From NCBI GenBank assembly GCA_049653745.1, contig JBASGW010000040.1:1-42356 (forward strand): a stretch of DNA of 42,356 nucleotides, written 5' to 3'. Both the position numbers and the translations under genes were made by a program. Under the pieces are notes generated by a model. It had not been told where the DNA came from and did no database searches. It saw only the letters and a program-made list of their open reading frames with translations. Numbering within the stretch: the first letter of the stretch is position 1; each line of letters starts with the position of its first letter. This DNA is from CANDYO01 sp049653745 (GTDB taxonomy: Bacteria; Pseudomonadota; Alphaproteobacteria; Rickettsiales; CANDYO01). Shown one piece after another: positions 25,032-33,537 of the stretch.

Positions 25032-25041
25032 GTATTTATAC

Positions 25042-25099
25042 GCCTCCTTGAGGGGGAGGCACTTCTTGAAGAGCTGCTAATACCCTTCTGGAGGGGTAG
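25042..25099 (+). terminator. Double terminator after the secreted repeat gene
   Basis: The first hairpin (25042-25060) pairs GCCTCC with GGAGGC. The second (about 25079-25099) pairs TACCC with GGGTA around TTCTGGAG and is followed by TTTTTGTTT. These are the most GC-rich stems in this region and lie 10 and 48 bases after the stop codon. The second is a good rho-independent terminator. Confidence 0.75.
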
Positions 25100-25165
25100 T
25101 TTTTGTTTATAAGTAATGTAATCATTTTCTAAGACCAAAAGGATAAATAAAAATGATTTAACTAG

Positions 25166-25678
25166 TTACTGTAGTTTTTTGTTTTTGAAATCTAAAGAAA
25201 TTACATTACCTTCGGTTTTAGCTTTTTTAGGAGAAGCTATTTTATCTTTTAAATTAGAAGAGGAGCCATCAGTTGAGAAAGAATTAAGAGTGGTTTTGTA
25301 ATCATCCTCCATTTGTTCTTCATCAATATGACGAAATTGTAGACCAAATTTTACGCTAGGGTCAGCAAATGCTGTTAGGGCTGCAAATGGAATTTTAATT
25401 TTTTCTCTTTGATTATCAAAACTTAGAGACACACTAAATTCTTCGTCATTAACAATTAAATCTTCAAATTGATATTGTAAAACTATGGTCATTTCATAAG
25501 GATATTTATTATGAAGCTTTTCTGAAATAACCACTCCTGGATATTTAGTAATAAATGAAATGAAAAAATGATGATCAGAGTCAACGCTGTTTTTAGCAAA
25601 AATCTCAAGAGATTTTTTTACAATTAAATGCATAGCATTATCAACTAAAGCGCTGTAATCAATAAGTTCTTTTTTCAT
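25166..25678 (-). CDS. sspB: SspB-family ClpXP adaptor
   Basis: SspB binds the ssrA tag on stalled-translation products and delivers them to the ClpXP protease. The 170-residue protein has the alphaproteobacterial SspB pattern: an N-terminal helical start (YSALVDNAMHLIVKKSLEI), the FFISFITKYPGVVIS strand block, a PYEMTIVLQYQFEDL block, FSVSLSFDNQREKIKIPFAALTAFADPSV in two parts, a flexible acidic linker, and a C-terminal ClpX-tethering end (NVISLDFKNKK). It lies 41 bases downstream of ssrA on the same strand, so the adaptor and the tag RNA are neighbours. Ribosome binding sequence AGAGAAAG precedes the ATG. Confidence 0.9.
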   Translation of the reverse strand: MKKELIDYSALVDNAMHLIVKKSLEIFAKNSVDSDHHFFISFITKYPGVVISEKLHNKYPYEMTIVLQYQFEDLIVNDEEFSVSLSFDNQREKIKIPFAALTAFADPSVKFGLQFRHIDEEQMEDDYKTTLNSFSTDGSSSNLKDKIASPKKAKTEGNVISLDFKNKKLQ

Positions 25679-25719
25679 TATCTTTCTCTAACTTTTTATT
25701 ATACTTGAGTCTAACATTA

Positions 25720-25970
25720 GCGGGGCTTTCTCTGTTGCCCGGCAAGCCCCCAGCCGCTGGTAAACCTTAAGCAGCTAGTGCTTGTTTACCAAATGCATTA
25801 TTATCGTTTGCATTTACTTTTTTTGATCCACACCAGAAAAACTGGATCGGAGGTATCATCCCGGACAAAAATTAATTTTTTATTACGCACGTCGATCCTG
25901 AATCGTCCCCTCAAGAAAACTTATTTTATGGTGGAGACGCCGGGTACTGCCCCCGGGTCCGCAACGCCTA
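25720..25970 (-). ncRNA. ssrA: Permuted (two-piece) tmRNA, ssrA
   Basis: tmRNA rescues stalled ribosomes and adds a degradation tag. On the minus strand the acceptor piece comes first (about 25970-25929): GGCGTTGCGGACCCGGG, then GTACCCGGCGTCTCCACCA. A spacer of about 18 bases (25928-25911) is followed by the coding piece, starting GGGGACGATTCAGG at 25910 and ending near 25720. GGGGACG and the CGTCTCC arm can form the tRNA-like acceptor stem across the two pieces. The tag frame (25811-25767) encodes ANDNNAFGKQALAA and a TAA. This order (3' acceptor before 5' coding piece) is the circular permutation known from alphaproteobacteria. Exact mature ends are estimated. Confidence 0.92.
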
Positions 25971-26011
25971 TTCTAAGTAACGTTTATTGTCATAGTCTAA
26001 TAGACAAAAAA

Positions 26012-26040
26012 ATTATACTTTATTTTTCCTGAATTTTAAA
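26012..26040 (-). promoter_or_regulatory. Probable ssrA promoter
   Basis: On the minus strand a perfect TATAAT (26017-26012) lies about 42 bases before the acceptor piece, with TTTAAA (26040-26035) 17 bases further upstream as a weak -35 box. Transcription would start near 26005, leaving a short leader to be removed. Confidence 0.5.
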
Positions 26041-26111
26041 GAAAAAATTCTTGCAAATATTTAAACGCTCACCATACTGAAAGAGATAAATTTAAATATA
26101 GGTTATTTTCA

Positions 26112-27047
26112 ATGACAAAAAATAAAGAAACAGAAGAAATGGATGTTCAGCATCATCTTACAAAAAGAGCCGTAGCCCCAGGAATTGAGAAGTTTTTATA
26201 TGAACCTATACCTGTTTTAGATCATGGGTTTGTAAGAGTTATTGATTATATGGGAGATGATAATGCCATTGTTCAAGCGGCTAGAGTTTCTTATGGTAAG
26301 GGCACTAAGCAAACAAATCAAGATCGTGGTCTTATTCAATATTTAATGAGGCATCGTCATACCACTCCTTTTGAAATGTGTGATATTAAATTCCATATTA
26401 AATTACCTATTTTTATAGCAAGGCAGTGGATTCGCCACCGCACAGCTAGTGTTAATGAATATTCAGCGCGTTATTCCATCTTAGGAAATGAGTTTTATGT
26501 TCCTGCTCCTGAAAATATGGCAGTGCAATCAAGCATTAATAAACAGGGCAGGGATAATGTATTAACAGCGGAGCAATCAACCAAGGTGTTGCATTTATTA
26601 ACTGAGGATGCAAAGCAATGCTATGCCCATTACCAAGAAATGCTAAATGAAGATGATCAAGGCAATATACTAAATGAAGATAATCCTTCTCTTGCGCGTG
26701 AGCTTGCAAGAATGAATTTAACTTTAAATTTTTACACTGAATGGTATTGGAAAATTAATTTACATAACTTACTACATTTCTTATCACTCAGAGCTGATCC
26801 TCATGCTCAATATGAAATTAGAGTATATGCTGAAGCAATGCTTGAAATTGTTAAAGAATGGGTGCCTTTTGCCTATGAAGCTTTCATGGAATATAATGTT
26901 AATGGCACTTCCTTCTCAAATAATGCAGTTAAAACAATAAAGGCTATGTTGAAAGGAGATCATGTCAAATTTGAAGATAGTGGCATGTCTAAACGTGAAT
27001 GGAATGAATTTGCTATTGCTTTAGAGCTTAATCATTTGAAGGTATAG
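26112..27047 (+). CDS. thyX: Flavin-dependent thymidylate synthase
   Basis: ThyX makes dTMP from dUMP using methylenetetrahydrofolate, FAD and NADPH; unlike ThyA it leaves tetrahydrofolate rather than dihydrofolate. The 311-residue protein carries the exact ThyX signature RHRTASVNEYSARYS at residues 108-122 and the preceding LMRHRHTTPFEMCD block. The late segment LHNLLHFLSLRADPHAQYEIR is also typical. ThyX is the normal thymidylate synthase of Rickettsiales. Its stop codon directly abuts the stop of the convergent rnd gene. Confidence 0.97.
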   Translation: MTKNKETEEMDVQHHLTKRAVAPGIEKFLYEPIPVLDHGFVRVIDYMGDDNAIVQAARVSYGKGTKQTNQDRGLIQYLMRHRHTTPFEMCDIKFHIKLPIFIARQWIRHRTASVNEYSARYSILGNEFYVPAPENMAVQSSINKQGRDNVLTAEQSTKVLHLLTEDAKQCYAHYQEMLNEDDQGNILNEDNPSLARELARMNLTLNFYTEWYWKINLHNLLHFLSLRADPHAQYEIRVYAEAMLEIVKEWVPFAYEAFMEYNVNGTSFSNNAVKTIKAMLKGDHVKFEDSGMSKREWNEFAIALELNHLKV

Positions 27048-28151
27048 TTAGCTAAAAAACTCGGTTCTAAGTTGTAGAGCTAAGTCACCAAAAACATCTC
27101 TTCTCCAGCCATTTAATACTTTGCTATTAAGGGGAAGAGTCTTATCTAAAATGCAAAGTTTTTTAAGCTCTTCTGTAGAAGCTATTATTGTGGAAGTTAT
27201 TGCATATTTATCAGCTTGAACTATCAGTAATTTTTTTAACTCTTTCAATAATTCTATGTTTATTTTGCTATAATTAGTGTTATTGTTAGTTAAATCATGT
27301 TCAAGTTGTTGATCTAAAGCTTGGCAAATAACATTAATTATGGCTTCGCCTTTTATATCGGCAATCTTATTAAAATAAGGGATATTTCTCAGCTCATTTA
27401 AGTTAATTGGTTTTACTTTAGCTAAAGTGAATAGATGGCTTTCATCTAAATAATGATTACGTGGAATATTTGCATTTTTTGCTTTTAACTCTCTCCAGGC
27501 AGCCAATTCTTTAACTATTGAAGTAATTGGGTACTTTTGTAGGTTTTTTAATTTGCGCCAAGCTTGTTTAGGATTAACTATTAAGTTATCCACTTGGTTT
27601 AGGTTATCCATTTCTTCTTCTAACCAAGTGATTCGTTTTTTTGCTTTTATAGATTTTAGGAGCTTAGGGTATATTTGATAAAGATAAGTAACATCAGCTA
27701 TGGCATAATCTAGTTGAGCTTTAGCTAATGGTCTGATGCTCCAGTCACTAACGCAGTGGCTTTTATCAATTTTTTTCCTCAGCATTTTCTCTACTAAAGA
27801 CTCATAGCTAATTGAGGCTCCTAGTCCACATAGTCCTGCTGCAACCTGTGTATCAAAAATATTTTTAGGTAATTTCCCAGTTAAAATATAGAAATTTTCT
27901 AAATCTTGCTTAGCAGAATGGAGTATCTTTGTAATTTTAGGATTTTGTAGTAATTGATCTATAATAGATAAATCTAACAGCTTACTTAATGGATCAATAA
28001 GGGCGTTTTTTTTTCCAGCAGAAATTTGAACTAAACAAAGATTAGGAAAATAAGTGTTCTTACGAATAAATTCAGTATCAATACTTATATAATCATTATG
28101 AGCAATATCATTACAAAATTTTTCTAATTCTTCAGAAGTGGTGATATACAT
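27048..28151 (-). CDS. rnd: Ribonuclease D
   Basis: RNase D is a 3'-5' exonuclease that trims tRNA and other stable RNA precursors. The DEDD catalytic motifs are present: SIDTEFIRKNTYFP (Exo I), LHSAKQDLENFY (Exo II), and YAIADVTYLYQIY (Exo III), followed by a helical HRDC-like C-terminal part. I place the start at the ATG at 28151, giving 367 residues that begin MYITTSEELEKFC as the family does. A longer frame from 28259 would add 36 unrelated residues and overlap uvrC by 83 bases. From 28151 the gene begins 25 bases after uvrC ends, fitting an uvrC-rnd operon. Confidence 0.92.
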   Translation of the reverse strand: MYITTSEELEKFCNDIAHNDYISIDTEFIRKNTYFPNLCLVQISAGKKNALIDPLSKLLDLSIIDQLLQNPKITKILHSAKQDLENFYILTGKLPKNIFDTQVAAGLCGLGASISYESLVEKMLRKKIDKSHCVSDWSIRPLAKAQLDYAIADVTYLYQIYPKLLKSIKAKKRITWLEEEMDNLNQVDNLIVNPKQAWRKLKNLQKYPITSIVKELAAWRELKAKNANIPRNHYLDESHLFTLAKVKPINLNELRNIPYFNKIADIKGEAIINVICQALDQQLEHDLTNNNTNYSKINIELLKELKKLLIVQADKYAITSTIIASTEELKKLCILDKTLPLNSKVLNGWRRDVFGDLALQLRTEFFS

Positions 28152-28176
28152 AGTTGAATAATCATTAAAAATATTG

Positions 28177-29979
28177 TTAAGAGTGAAAATATTTAAAGAT
28201 TTCTTCAGCAGTTTTCCTATTGATTCCAGAAAGATTTGTGAATTGTTCGATGCTTGCATTTTTGATGTCTTCCATTGAAGTAAAATGGTTAATTAATAAT
28301 TTGCGTCGTTTGGGGCCTATCCCTGGAATGTCTTTAAGTAAAGAAAAGTTTATAGAGTTTGTTCTTTTTTGTCTATGGCTAGTTATGGCAAATCTATGTG
28401 CCTCATCGCGTAGAATTTGTAAATATTTCATTATGGGAAGATTTTTATCTAAAGTGAATGGAGGTTTTCCTGTTTGATGAAAAACTTCTCTTCCAGCATT
28501 GCGTTCCACGCCTTTAGAAATACAAACCAAAGCTATAGCTAGGTTTAATTGTTTTAGAACCTCTTGCGCGGTTGTTAAATGGCCTTCCCCGCCATCAATT
28601 AGTAATAAATCAGGCTCATTGTCTTTGTTAATTTTAGATAATCTGCGAAACAGCATCTCTCTCATCATGGCATAATCATCGCCTATAGAAGTGGTGTTTA
28701 TGTTATATTTGCGATAATGTTTTTTAGAAAACCCATCTTCAGTGGCAACAATCATTGCGCCTATAGCATGAGCTCCAGAAATATGGCTATTGTCATACAC
28801 CTCAATTCTTCTAATTGGATGATTTATAGAGAATAGTTTTTGTACTTGTAAGAGAAGGTCTTGTTGGTTTTGTTTTTCTTTAAATTTTCTACCAAGTGCA
28901 ATTTGAGCATTTTCTTCTACAAATTTTATAGCTTTTAATTTTTCTCCAGATTTAGGTGCTATAAATTTAAAACCAAATCCTTCAATTAATTCTTCTTTAT
29001 CTTCAGGAAGAAGATTTAAAATAAGTTCTTTGGGTATATCGTTTGTTTGATAAAATTGTACTAAGAACATAGTAAGAATTTTTTCAAGAGGCTCATCCAA
29101 TACTTGATCAAAAAAGAAATATCTATTTCCATAATTCTGACCATTTCTAAAAAGGAATAATTGAATGCAGGCGCTATCTCCGTCTTTAACAATGGCAATT
29201 ACATCTGCTTCTGTAATATTAAATAAGTTGAGGTTCTTATTTTGAATATAATTTAAAGCTCTTAGTTGGTCTCTATATTTGGCTGCTTTCTCATAATTTA
29301 ATTCATCGCTTGCTTGTTGCATTGCTTTAGTGAGCTCTTGTTGCAAAATAATGGACTTTCCTTGTAAAAACATTAATGCTTGATTAGCGCTATTTTGATA
29401 ATCTTCTAAATTAATTTTATTTACGCAAGGTGCTGAGCAGCGTTTAATTTGATATTGCATGCATGCAGTTTTTCTATTGGCAAAAAAACTATCAGAACAA
29501 TTTCGTAATAAGAAAGCTTTTTCTAAAAACTCTATAGTTTCGTCAACAATTCTAGGAGAAGCAAATGGACCAAAATATTGTCCTTTAATTTCTTTCTTTC
29601 CGCGATATTTCATGATTTGACCATAATTATGATCTTGCCTTAATAATATATAAGGCATTGATTTATCGTCTTTTAATAAAATATTATACTTAGGCTTTAG
29701 GCTTTTAATTAGGTTGGCTTCTAGAACTAATGCCTGCGCTTCAGTATTTACAGTAATAATTTCTAGTTTTGCCACTTGGCTAATGGCTAATTGCATTCTC
29801 TTACATAAACGATTAACCTGGGTGTAGTTAATAATACGTTTTGCTAAATCTTTTGCTTTGCCAACATATAGAACTTTTTCATTTGCATCTATCATTCGAT
29901 ATACGCCAGGTGTGTTAGGCATATTGGTTAATGCTTTTTTAATTTTTTCTATACCTTCTTTTATTAAGGAATTAATCAT
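28177..29979 (-). CDS. uvrC: UvrABC excinuclease subunit C
   Basis: UvrC makes both incisions during nucleotide excision repair. The 600-residue protein shows the domains in order: a GIY-YIG nuclease at about 20-100 (NTPGVYRMIDANEKVLYVGKA in two blocks), a UVR motif near 200-235 (ASDELNYEKAAKYRDQ) that contacts UvrB, an RNase H-like nuclease from about 390 (EVYDNSHISGAHAIGAMI, later LLIDGGEGHL), and C-terminal helix-hairpin-helix motifs (LLKDIPGIGPKRRKLL). Length is normal. It is the first gene of an operon with rnd. Confidence 0.97.
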   Translation of the reverse strand: MINSLIKEGIEKIKKALTNMPNTPGVYRMIDANEKVLYVGKAKDLAKRIINYTQVNRLCKRMQLAISQVAKLEIITVNTEAQALVLEANLIKSLKPKYNILLKDDKSMPYILLRQDHNYGQIMKYRGKKEIKGQYFGPFASPRIVDETIEFLEKAFLLRNCSDSFFANRKTACMQYQIKRCSAPCVNKINLEDYQNSANQALMFLQGKSIILQQELTKAMQQASDELNYEKAAKYRDQLRALNYIQNKNLNLFNITEADVIAIVKDGDSACIQLFLFRNGQNYGNRYFFFDQVLDEPLEKILTMFLVQFYQTNDIPKELILNLLPEDKEELIEGFGFKFIAPKSGEKLKAIKFVEENAQIALGRKFKEKQNQQDLLLQVQKLFSINHPIRRIEVYDNSHISGAHAIGAMIVATEDGFSKKHYRKYNINTTSIGDDYAMMREMLFRRLSKINKDNEPDLLLIDGGEGHLTTAQEVLKQLNLAIALVCISKGVERNAGREVFHQTGKPPFTLDKNLPIMKYLQILRDEAHRFAITSHRQKRTNSINFSLLKDIPGIGPKRRKLLINHFTSMEDIKNASIEQFTNLSGINRKTAEEIFKYFHS

Positions 29980-30262
29980 ATTTTTTATACACTAAAATTG
30001 TGGATAACTTGGTTGATAAATATTTGAATTTGATAAATTTTCTAGACAAATTATGCGTTCTAGATAGTTTATTCAATAAAGAGGGCAATTGCAACCCTTA
30101 ACCTAATAATGGCGGATATAAGCCGTTTTGCTCAGATGTCTATTAAAGAGTGAATAGGCTAAGTAATTAAAATTAATTATTTTAATTTGTTAACCTTGTT
30201 AATGTGAATAACTTTAAAGTGAAATAATGAAAGTTGGCTTCTATTAAAAGGTAAGCTAATAC
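29980..30262. other. 283-bp AT-rich spacer with hairpins and DnaA-box-like sites
   Basis: No gene is seen. The spacer lies behind uvrC's start and in front of the metalloprotease's stop. It holds one exact DnaA-box sequence (TTATCCACA, minus strand, 29999-30007) and a one-mismatch version (TTATTCACA, about 30203-30211). It also holds two hairpins, AGGGcaattgcaaCCCT (about 30082-30098) and ATGGC...GCCGT (about 30109-30126) followed by TTT. The uvrC promoter should also be here. A small RNA is possible but unproven. Confidence 0.35.
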
Positions 30263-30967
30263 TTAGTTGAATGAAATTCCGTGCAAGGTTTTACCATATA
30301 TTTTTAGCCAAGATCTTGCAGCAAGAAAGTTAGGAAATATAGATTCAACTAAATTCCAGAATCTTTTACTATGATTCATTTCAATTAAATGACATAATTC
30401 ATGCGCCACAACATATTCCATTACATTGCGTGGAGATAAAGCTAACTTCCAAGAAAAAGATAAGTTACCATTGCTAGAGCAGCTTCCCCAGCGGCTTATG
30501 GTGTCTCTAATAGAAATTCTGTTAAATTTGACTCCTAATTCAGCAGCTTTTATGCTTGCATAGCTTTCTATTTCGTCCCTAATTAATTTTTTGAGATAGA
30601 AGGTAATAATTATATTAATTTTATCTTTAGCAATTGCTGAAGAGATAATAAGTTTATCTTCAGTAAATTTAATCGGTTCATTAATACTAGGGTCATTTAG
30701 CACAATAAAATATTCTTTTCCAAGGATAGAAATAATTTTATCCTTTTTATTCTCTGGTAAATTTAATTTTCTAGTGCTATTCCTAATCCATAGTTCTTTG
30801 CTTAGTAAAAATTCATAAGCTTGTTTAAAGCTTGCTCTTTTGGGCAGTATTAACTCAACAATAGAAGTAATTCTAATTTTAGTTCTTGTAGATCTATTGC
30901 ATACTTTAACCTTAACTTCTAGGTCATCAAGTTTTATTATTTGATTATTATATGCAATATTTTTCAT
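30263..30967 (-). CDS. YgjP/SprT-like zinc metalloprotease (DUF45)
   Basis: The 234-residue protein has the zinc site HELCHLIEMNHSKRFW, with His189, Glu190, His193 and the third ligand His199, and the preceding RWGSCSSNGNLSFSWKLAL block (residues 159-177). Together these define the YgjP (DUF45, M48-like) family. Family members are small cytosolic metal-dependent proteins found next to many unrelated genes; their substrate is not established. No signal peptide is present. A strong GAGGAG ribosome binding site stands before the ATG and overlaps a short dyad (30974-30988). Confidence 0.9.
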   Translation of the reverse strand: MKNIAYNNQIIKLDDLEVKVKVCNRSTRTKIRITSIVELILPKRASFKQAYEFLLSKELWIRNSTRKLNLPENKKDKIISILGKEYFIVLNDPSINEPIKFTEDKLIISSAIAKDKINIIITFYLKKLIRDEIESYASIKAAELGVKFNRISIRDTISRWGSCSSNGNLSFSWKLALSPRNVMEYVVAHELCHLIEMNHSKRFWNLVESIFPNFLAARSWLKIYGKTLHGISFN

Positions 30968-31010
30968 AAGCTCCTCATTTAAAATGAGTTATAGCAAAAA
31001 TTAGAGCTTC

Positions 31011-31038
31011 TTGCTAGATAAGAAAAATTTACTATAAT
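31011..31038 (+). promoter_or_regulatory. Sigma70-type promoter for uup
   Basis: TTGCTA (31011-31016) and a perfect TATAAT (31033-31038) with a 16-base spacer lie 32 bases before the uup start codon. Expected transcript start is near 31045. Confidence 0.65.
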
Positions 31039-31070
31039 CAAAGTCAATTTTAACAATATGTGTTATTAGT

Positions 31071-32894
31071 ATGTCTCTACCACTTTGCTATTTAAAAAAT
31101 ATACATTTAACTTTTGGGTATGAACCTTTATTCACTGACATCTCTACACAAATAGTGGCGGGAGATAGGATTTGCTTAGTTGGTAAAAATGGTAGTGGTA
31201 AATCTACTTTATTAAAAGTTATGGCTAAGGATATAGAGCCTGATAAAGGAGAATTATATTATGCTCCAGGAGTTAGATTAGGATATTTAACACAAAAACC
31301 AATCGTTGAAGAAGATCTCTCTATTTATGATTATGTGCTGCAAAATGTTAATGTAAGCAGTGATGAAACTTTAGCACAAAAATCTTACCTAGCAGATATT
31401 ATTTTAGAAAAATTAAAGTTAAATGGTGAGCAGAAATTAGTAAAGCTTTCTGGAGGCAAATTAAGAAGGGCTGATCTTGCAAAAGTATTAATAGCTGAGC
31501 CAGATTTATTATTTCTTGATGAACCGACAAATCATTTAGATATAGATTCTATAAGATGGTTAGAAGAATATTTAAAAAGCTATAATGCTGGAATGGTTAT
31601 TGTGAGCCATGATCGAGCTTTTTTAAAAAATGTCTCTAATAAAACCATATGGTTAGATAGAGGAAAATTGCTGAATAATAATAAAGGCTATATAGATTTT
31701 GAACGTTGGAGCGAAGAGGTTTTCGTCCAAGAAGAGAGGGATCTTTCTAAGTTGGGTAAAGAATTAGCTAAAGAGCATCTATGGCTTCAGCAAGGTGTCT
31801 CTGCCAGGCGCAAGCGCAATCAGCAACGTTTGCATAATTTATATAGTTTAAGAGATAAATTAAAGGGTGATAAATCAAGATTTAATAATCAAAGCTCAAA
31901 TTATAATATTCAATCTACAAATTCTGATAATAAGGCAAAGCTGATAATAGAAATGGAAAATGTTAGTTTTTCTTATACTGATGTTGAGCCACCTCAATTG
32001 ATGCTTAAGCCTTTTTCTTTAAAAGTTGCTAAGGGCGAAATTATAGGAGTTATTGGGCCTAATGGTGCTGGAAAAACAACCCTTGTTAAATTGCTTAATG
32101 GTCAGTTCAAACCTAGTTCGGGTTCTATAATTTTTGGCCATAATCTGCAATATAGTTATTTAGATCAAACACGAAGTGAACTTGATCCAGAGGCAACTTT
32201 ATGGGAAACCTTATGCCCAAATGGTGGAGATACGGTTTTTATAGATAATAAACCTAAACATGTGGTGGCTTATTTGAAGGACTTCTTGTTTGATAGTAAG
32301 CAGGCAAATTCTAAGGTTTCTACTCTTTCTGGTGGTCAACAAAACCGTCTTCTTTTAGCAAAATTACTAATGAATCCTGGAAATTTTTTAATTCTTGATG
32401 AGCCAACAAATGATTTAGATATGGACACTATTGATATCTTGATTGAAATTCTTAGTGAATATAAAGGTAGTTTAGTTATTGTGAGCCATGATCGAGATTT
32501 TTTAGAAAAATTAGTAACTAGAACAATTATTATTGAAGACCATCAAGTTATTGATTTTATGGGTGGATATTATGAATATAAGCCAACTGCAGCTGGAGTT
32601 GTTTCTAATAAGGCGTCTGTTCCAGCGAAAAATGAAGCTAAGAAAGAAAGAGCGGTTACTCGGTTATCTTATAAAGATGAGCGTGAATTATCCTTATTGC
32701 CAGAAGAAATAGACAATATATCTAAATTAATCTCAAAATTTGAGCTAGAACTTAATGAGCCAGATTTATACGCTAAAAACCCTGAGGCCTTTAATAAACT
32801 CACTCAACAAATATCTATTAATAGAGCCGAATTAGAGAAATTAGAAAATAGATGGTTAGAGTTAGAAGAAATGAAGAGTAATTTGGTGAATTAA
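31071..32894 (+). CDS. uup: ABC-F ATPase of the Uup type
   Basis: ABC-F proteins have two ATPase domains and no membrane part; they bind the ribosomal E site or act on nucleic acids. The 607-residue protein shows the first Walker A VGKNGSGKST (near 38), signature LSGGKLRRADLAK and Walker B LLFLDEPTNHLDI, then the second set GPNGAGKTT (near 338), LSGGQQNRLLLAK and FLILDEPTNDLDM. The charged interdomain linker and the C-terminal coiled coil (about 545-607, Glu/Leu-rich) are typical of Uup, which in E. coli suppresses precise transposon excision and assists ribosome assembly. The coiled coil makes Uup more likely than EttA or YheS. Confidence 0.93.
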   Translation: MSLPLCYLKNIHLTFGYEPLFTDISTQIVAGDRICLVGKNGSGKSTLLKVMAKDIEPDKGELYYAPGVRLGYLTQKPIVEEDLSIYDYVLQNVNVSSDETLAQKSYLADIILEKLKLNGEQKLVKLSGGKLRRADLAKVLIAEPDLLFLDEPTNHLDIDSIRWLEEYLKSYNAGMVIVSHDRAFLKNVSNKTIWLDRGKLLNNNKGYIDFERWSEEVFVQEERDLSKLGKELAKEHLWLQQGVSARRKRNQQRLHNLYSLRDKLKGDKSRFNNQSSNYNIQSTNSDNKAKLIIEMENVSFSYTDVEPPQLMLKPFSLKVAKGEIIGVIGPNGAGKTTLVKLLNGQFKPSSGSIIFGHNLQYSYLDQTRSELDPEATLWETLCPNGGDTVFIDNKPKHVVAYLKDFLFDSKQANSKVSTLSGGQQNRLLLAKLLMNPGNFLILDEPTNDLDMDTIDILIEILSEYKGSLVIVSHDRDFLEKLVTRTIIIEDHQVIDFMGGYYEYKPTAAGVVSNKASVPAKNEAKKERAVTRLSYKDERELSLLPEEIDNISKLISKFELELNEPDLYAKNPEAFNKLTQQISINRAELEKLENRWLELEEMKSNLVN

Positions 32895-32988
32895 TTATTT
32901 ACAGGAAAAGTTATAGAAAAAGCATGCTATTTATTGTTCTCGTGATAAACTCAAATTTATGCTTAATATAGAAGAAGATCAGGTGAAT

Positions 32989-33537
32989 ATGACAAGCATT
33001 ATTGAAACTGAAAGGTTGCTTTTAAGATTTTGGAAAAAAGAAGATGTAGAGCCTTATTATCAAATTAACCAAGATCCAAAGGTAATCCAATATTTGCGCA
33101 GCTCCTTAACGATGGACCAGGTTGTTGAATTTGTTAAATCTGTAAATATTCATGGTGATAAATATGGCTATGCATTATGGGCAGCTCAGTTTAAAGAAGC
33201 TAGCGAGCTGATTGGCTTTATTGGCCTTCAATTCACAGATTGGAAGTCGCATTTTACTCCGGCGGTTGAGGTTGGTTGGCGTCTTGGCTCTCAGTATTGG
33301 GGAAAAGGTTATGCAACTGAAGGTGCTAGTGCTTTATTGAGATATGGTTTTAATCGATGTGGACTTAAAGAAATTATTTCGTTTACTGTTCCTGCTAATG
33401 TTCGCTCTATCAGAGTTATGGAGAAAATTGGCTTAAAGCAAGATATAAACGGTAGCTTCGCTCATACTAAGCTAGAGTTAAGTCACCAATTATCCAAGCA
33501 TGTGCTCTATAGGATAGCTAGAGAAGACTTTAAATGA
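32989..33537 (+). CDS. GNAT-family N-acetyltransferase (RimJ/RimL-like)
   Basis: The protein has the GNAT acetyl-CoA-binding core: VEVGWRLGSQYWGKGYATEG (motif A, with the Q/R-x-x-G-x-G/A loop as YWGKGYA), then VPANVRSIRVMEKIGLKQ (motif B). The N-terminal IETERLLLRFWKKEDVEPYY is the usual start of RimJ/RimL-like enzymes. I place the start at 32989 (182 residues), because AGGTG precedes that ATG at the right distance; a further ATG ten codons upstream (32959) lacks a binding site. The substrate is unknown. It overlaps the next GNAT gene by four bases. Confidence 0.85.
   Translation: MTSIIETERLLLRFWKKEDVEPYYQINQDPKVIQYLRSSLTMDQVVEFVKSVNIHGDKYGYALWAAQFKEASELIGFIGLQFTDWKSHFTPAVEVGWRLGSQYWGKGYATEGASALLRYGFNRCGLKEIISFTVPANVRSIRVMEKIGLKQDINGSFAHTKLELSHQLSKHVLYRIAREDFK

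Noticed and set aside
25778..26032. An 84-codon plus-strand open frame
   Set aside because: It lies antisense to the tmRNA gene; its composition follows the RNA structure and it has no ribosome binding site.
30130..30230. CtrA-type sites (TTAA-N7-TTAA) marking a replication origin
   Set aside because: Several TTAA words occur, but none has the required 7-base spacing.
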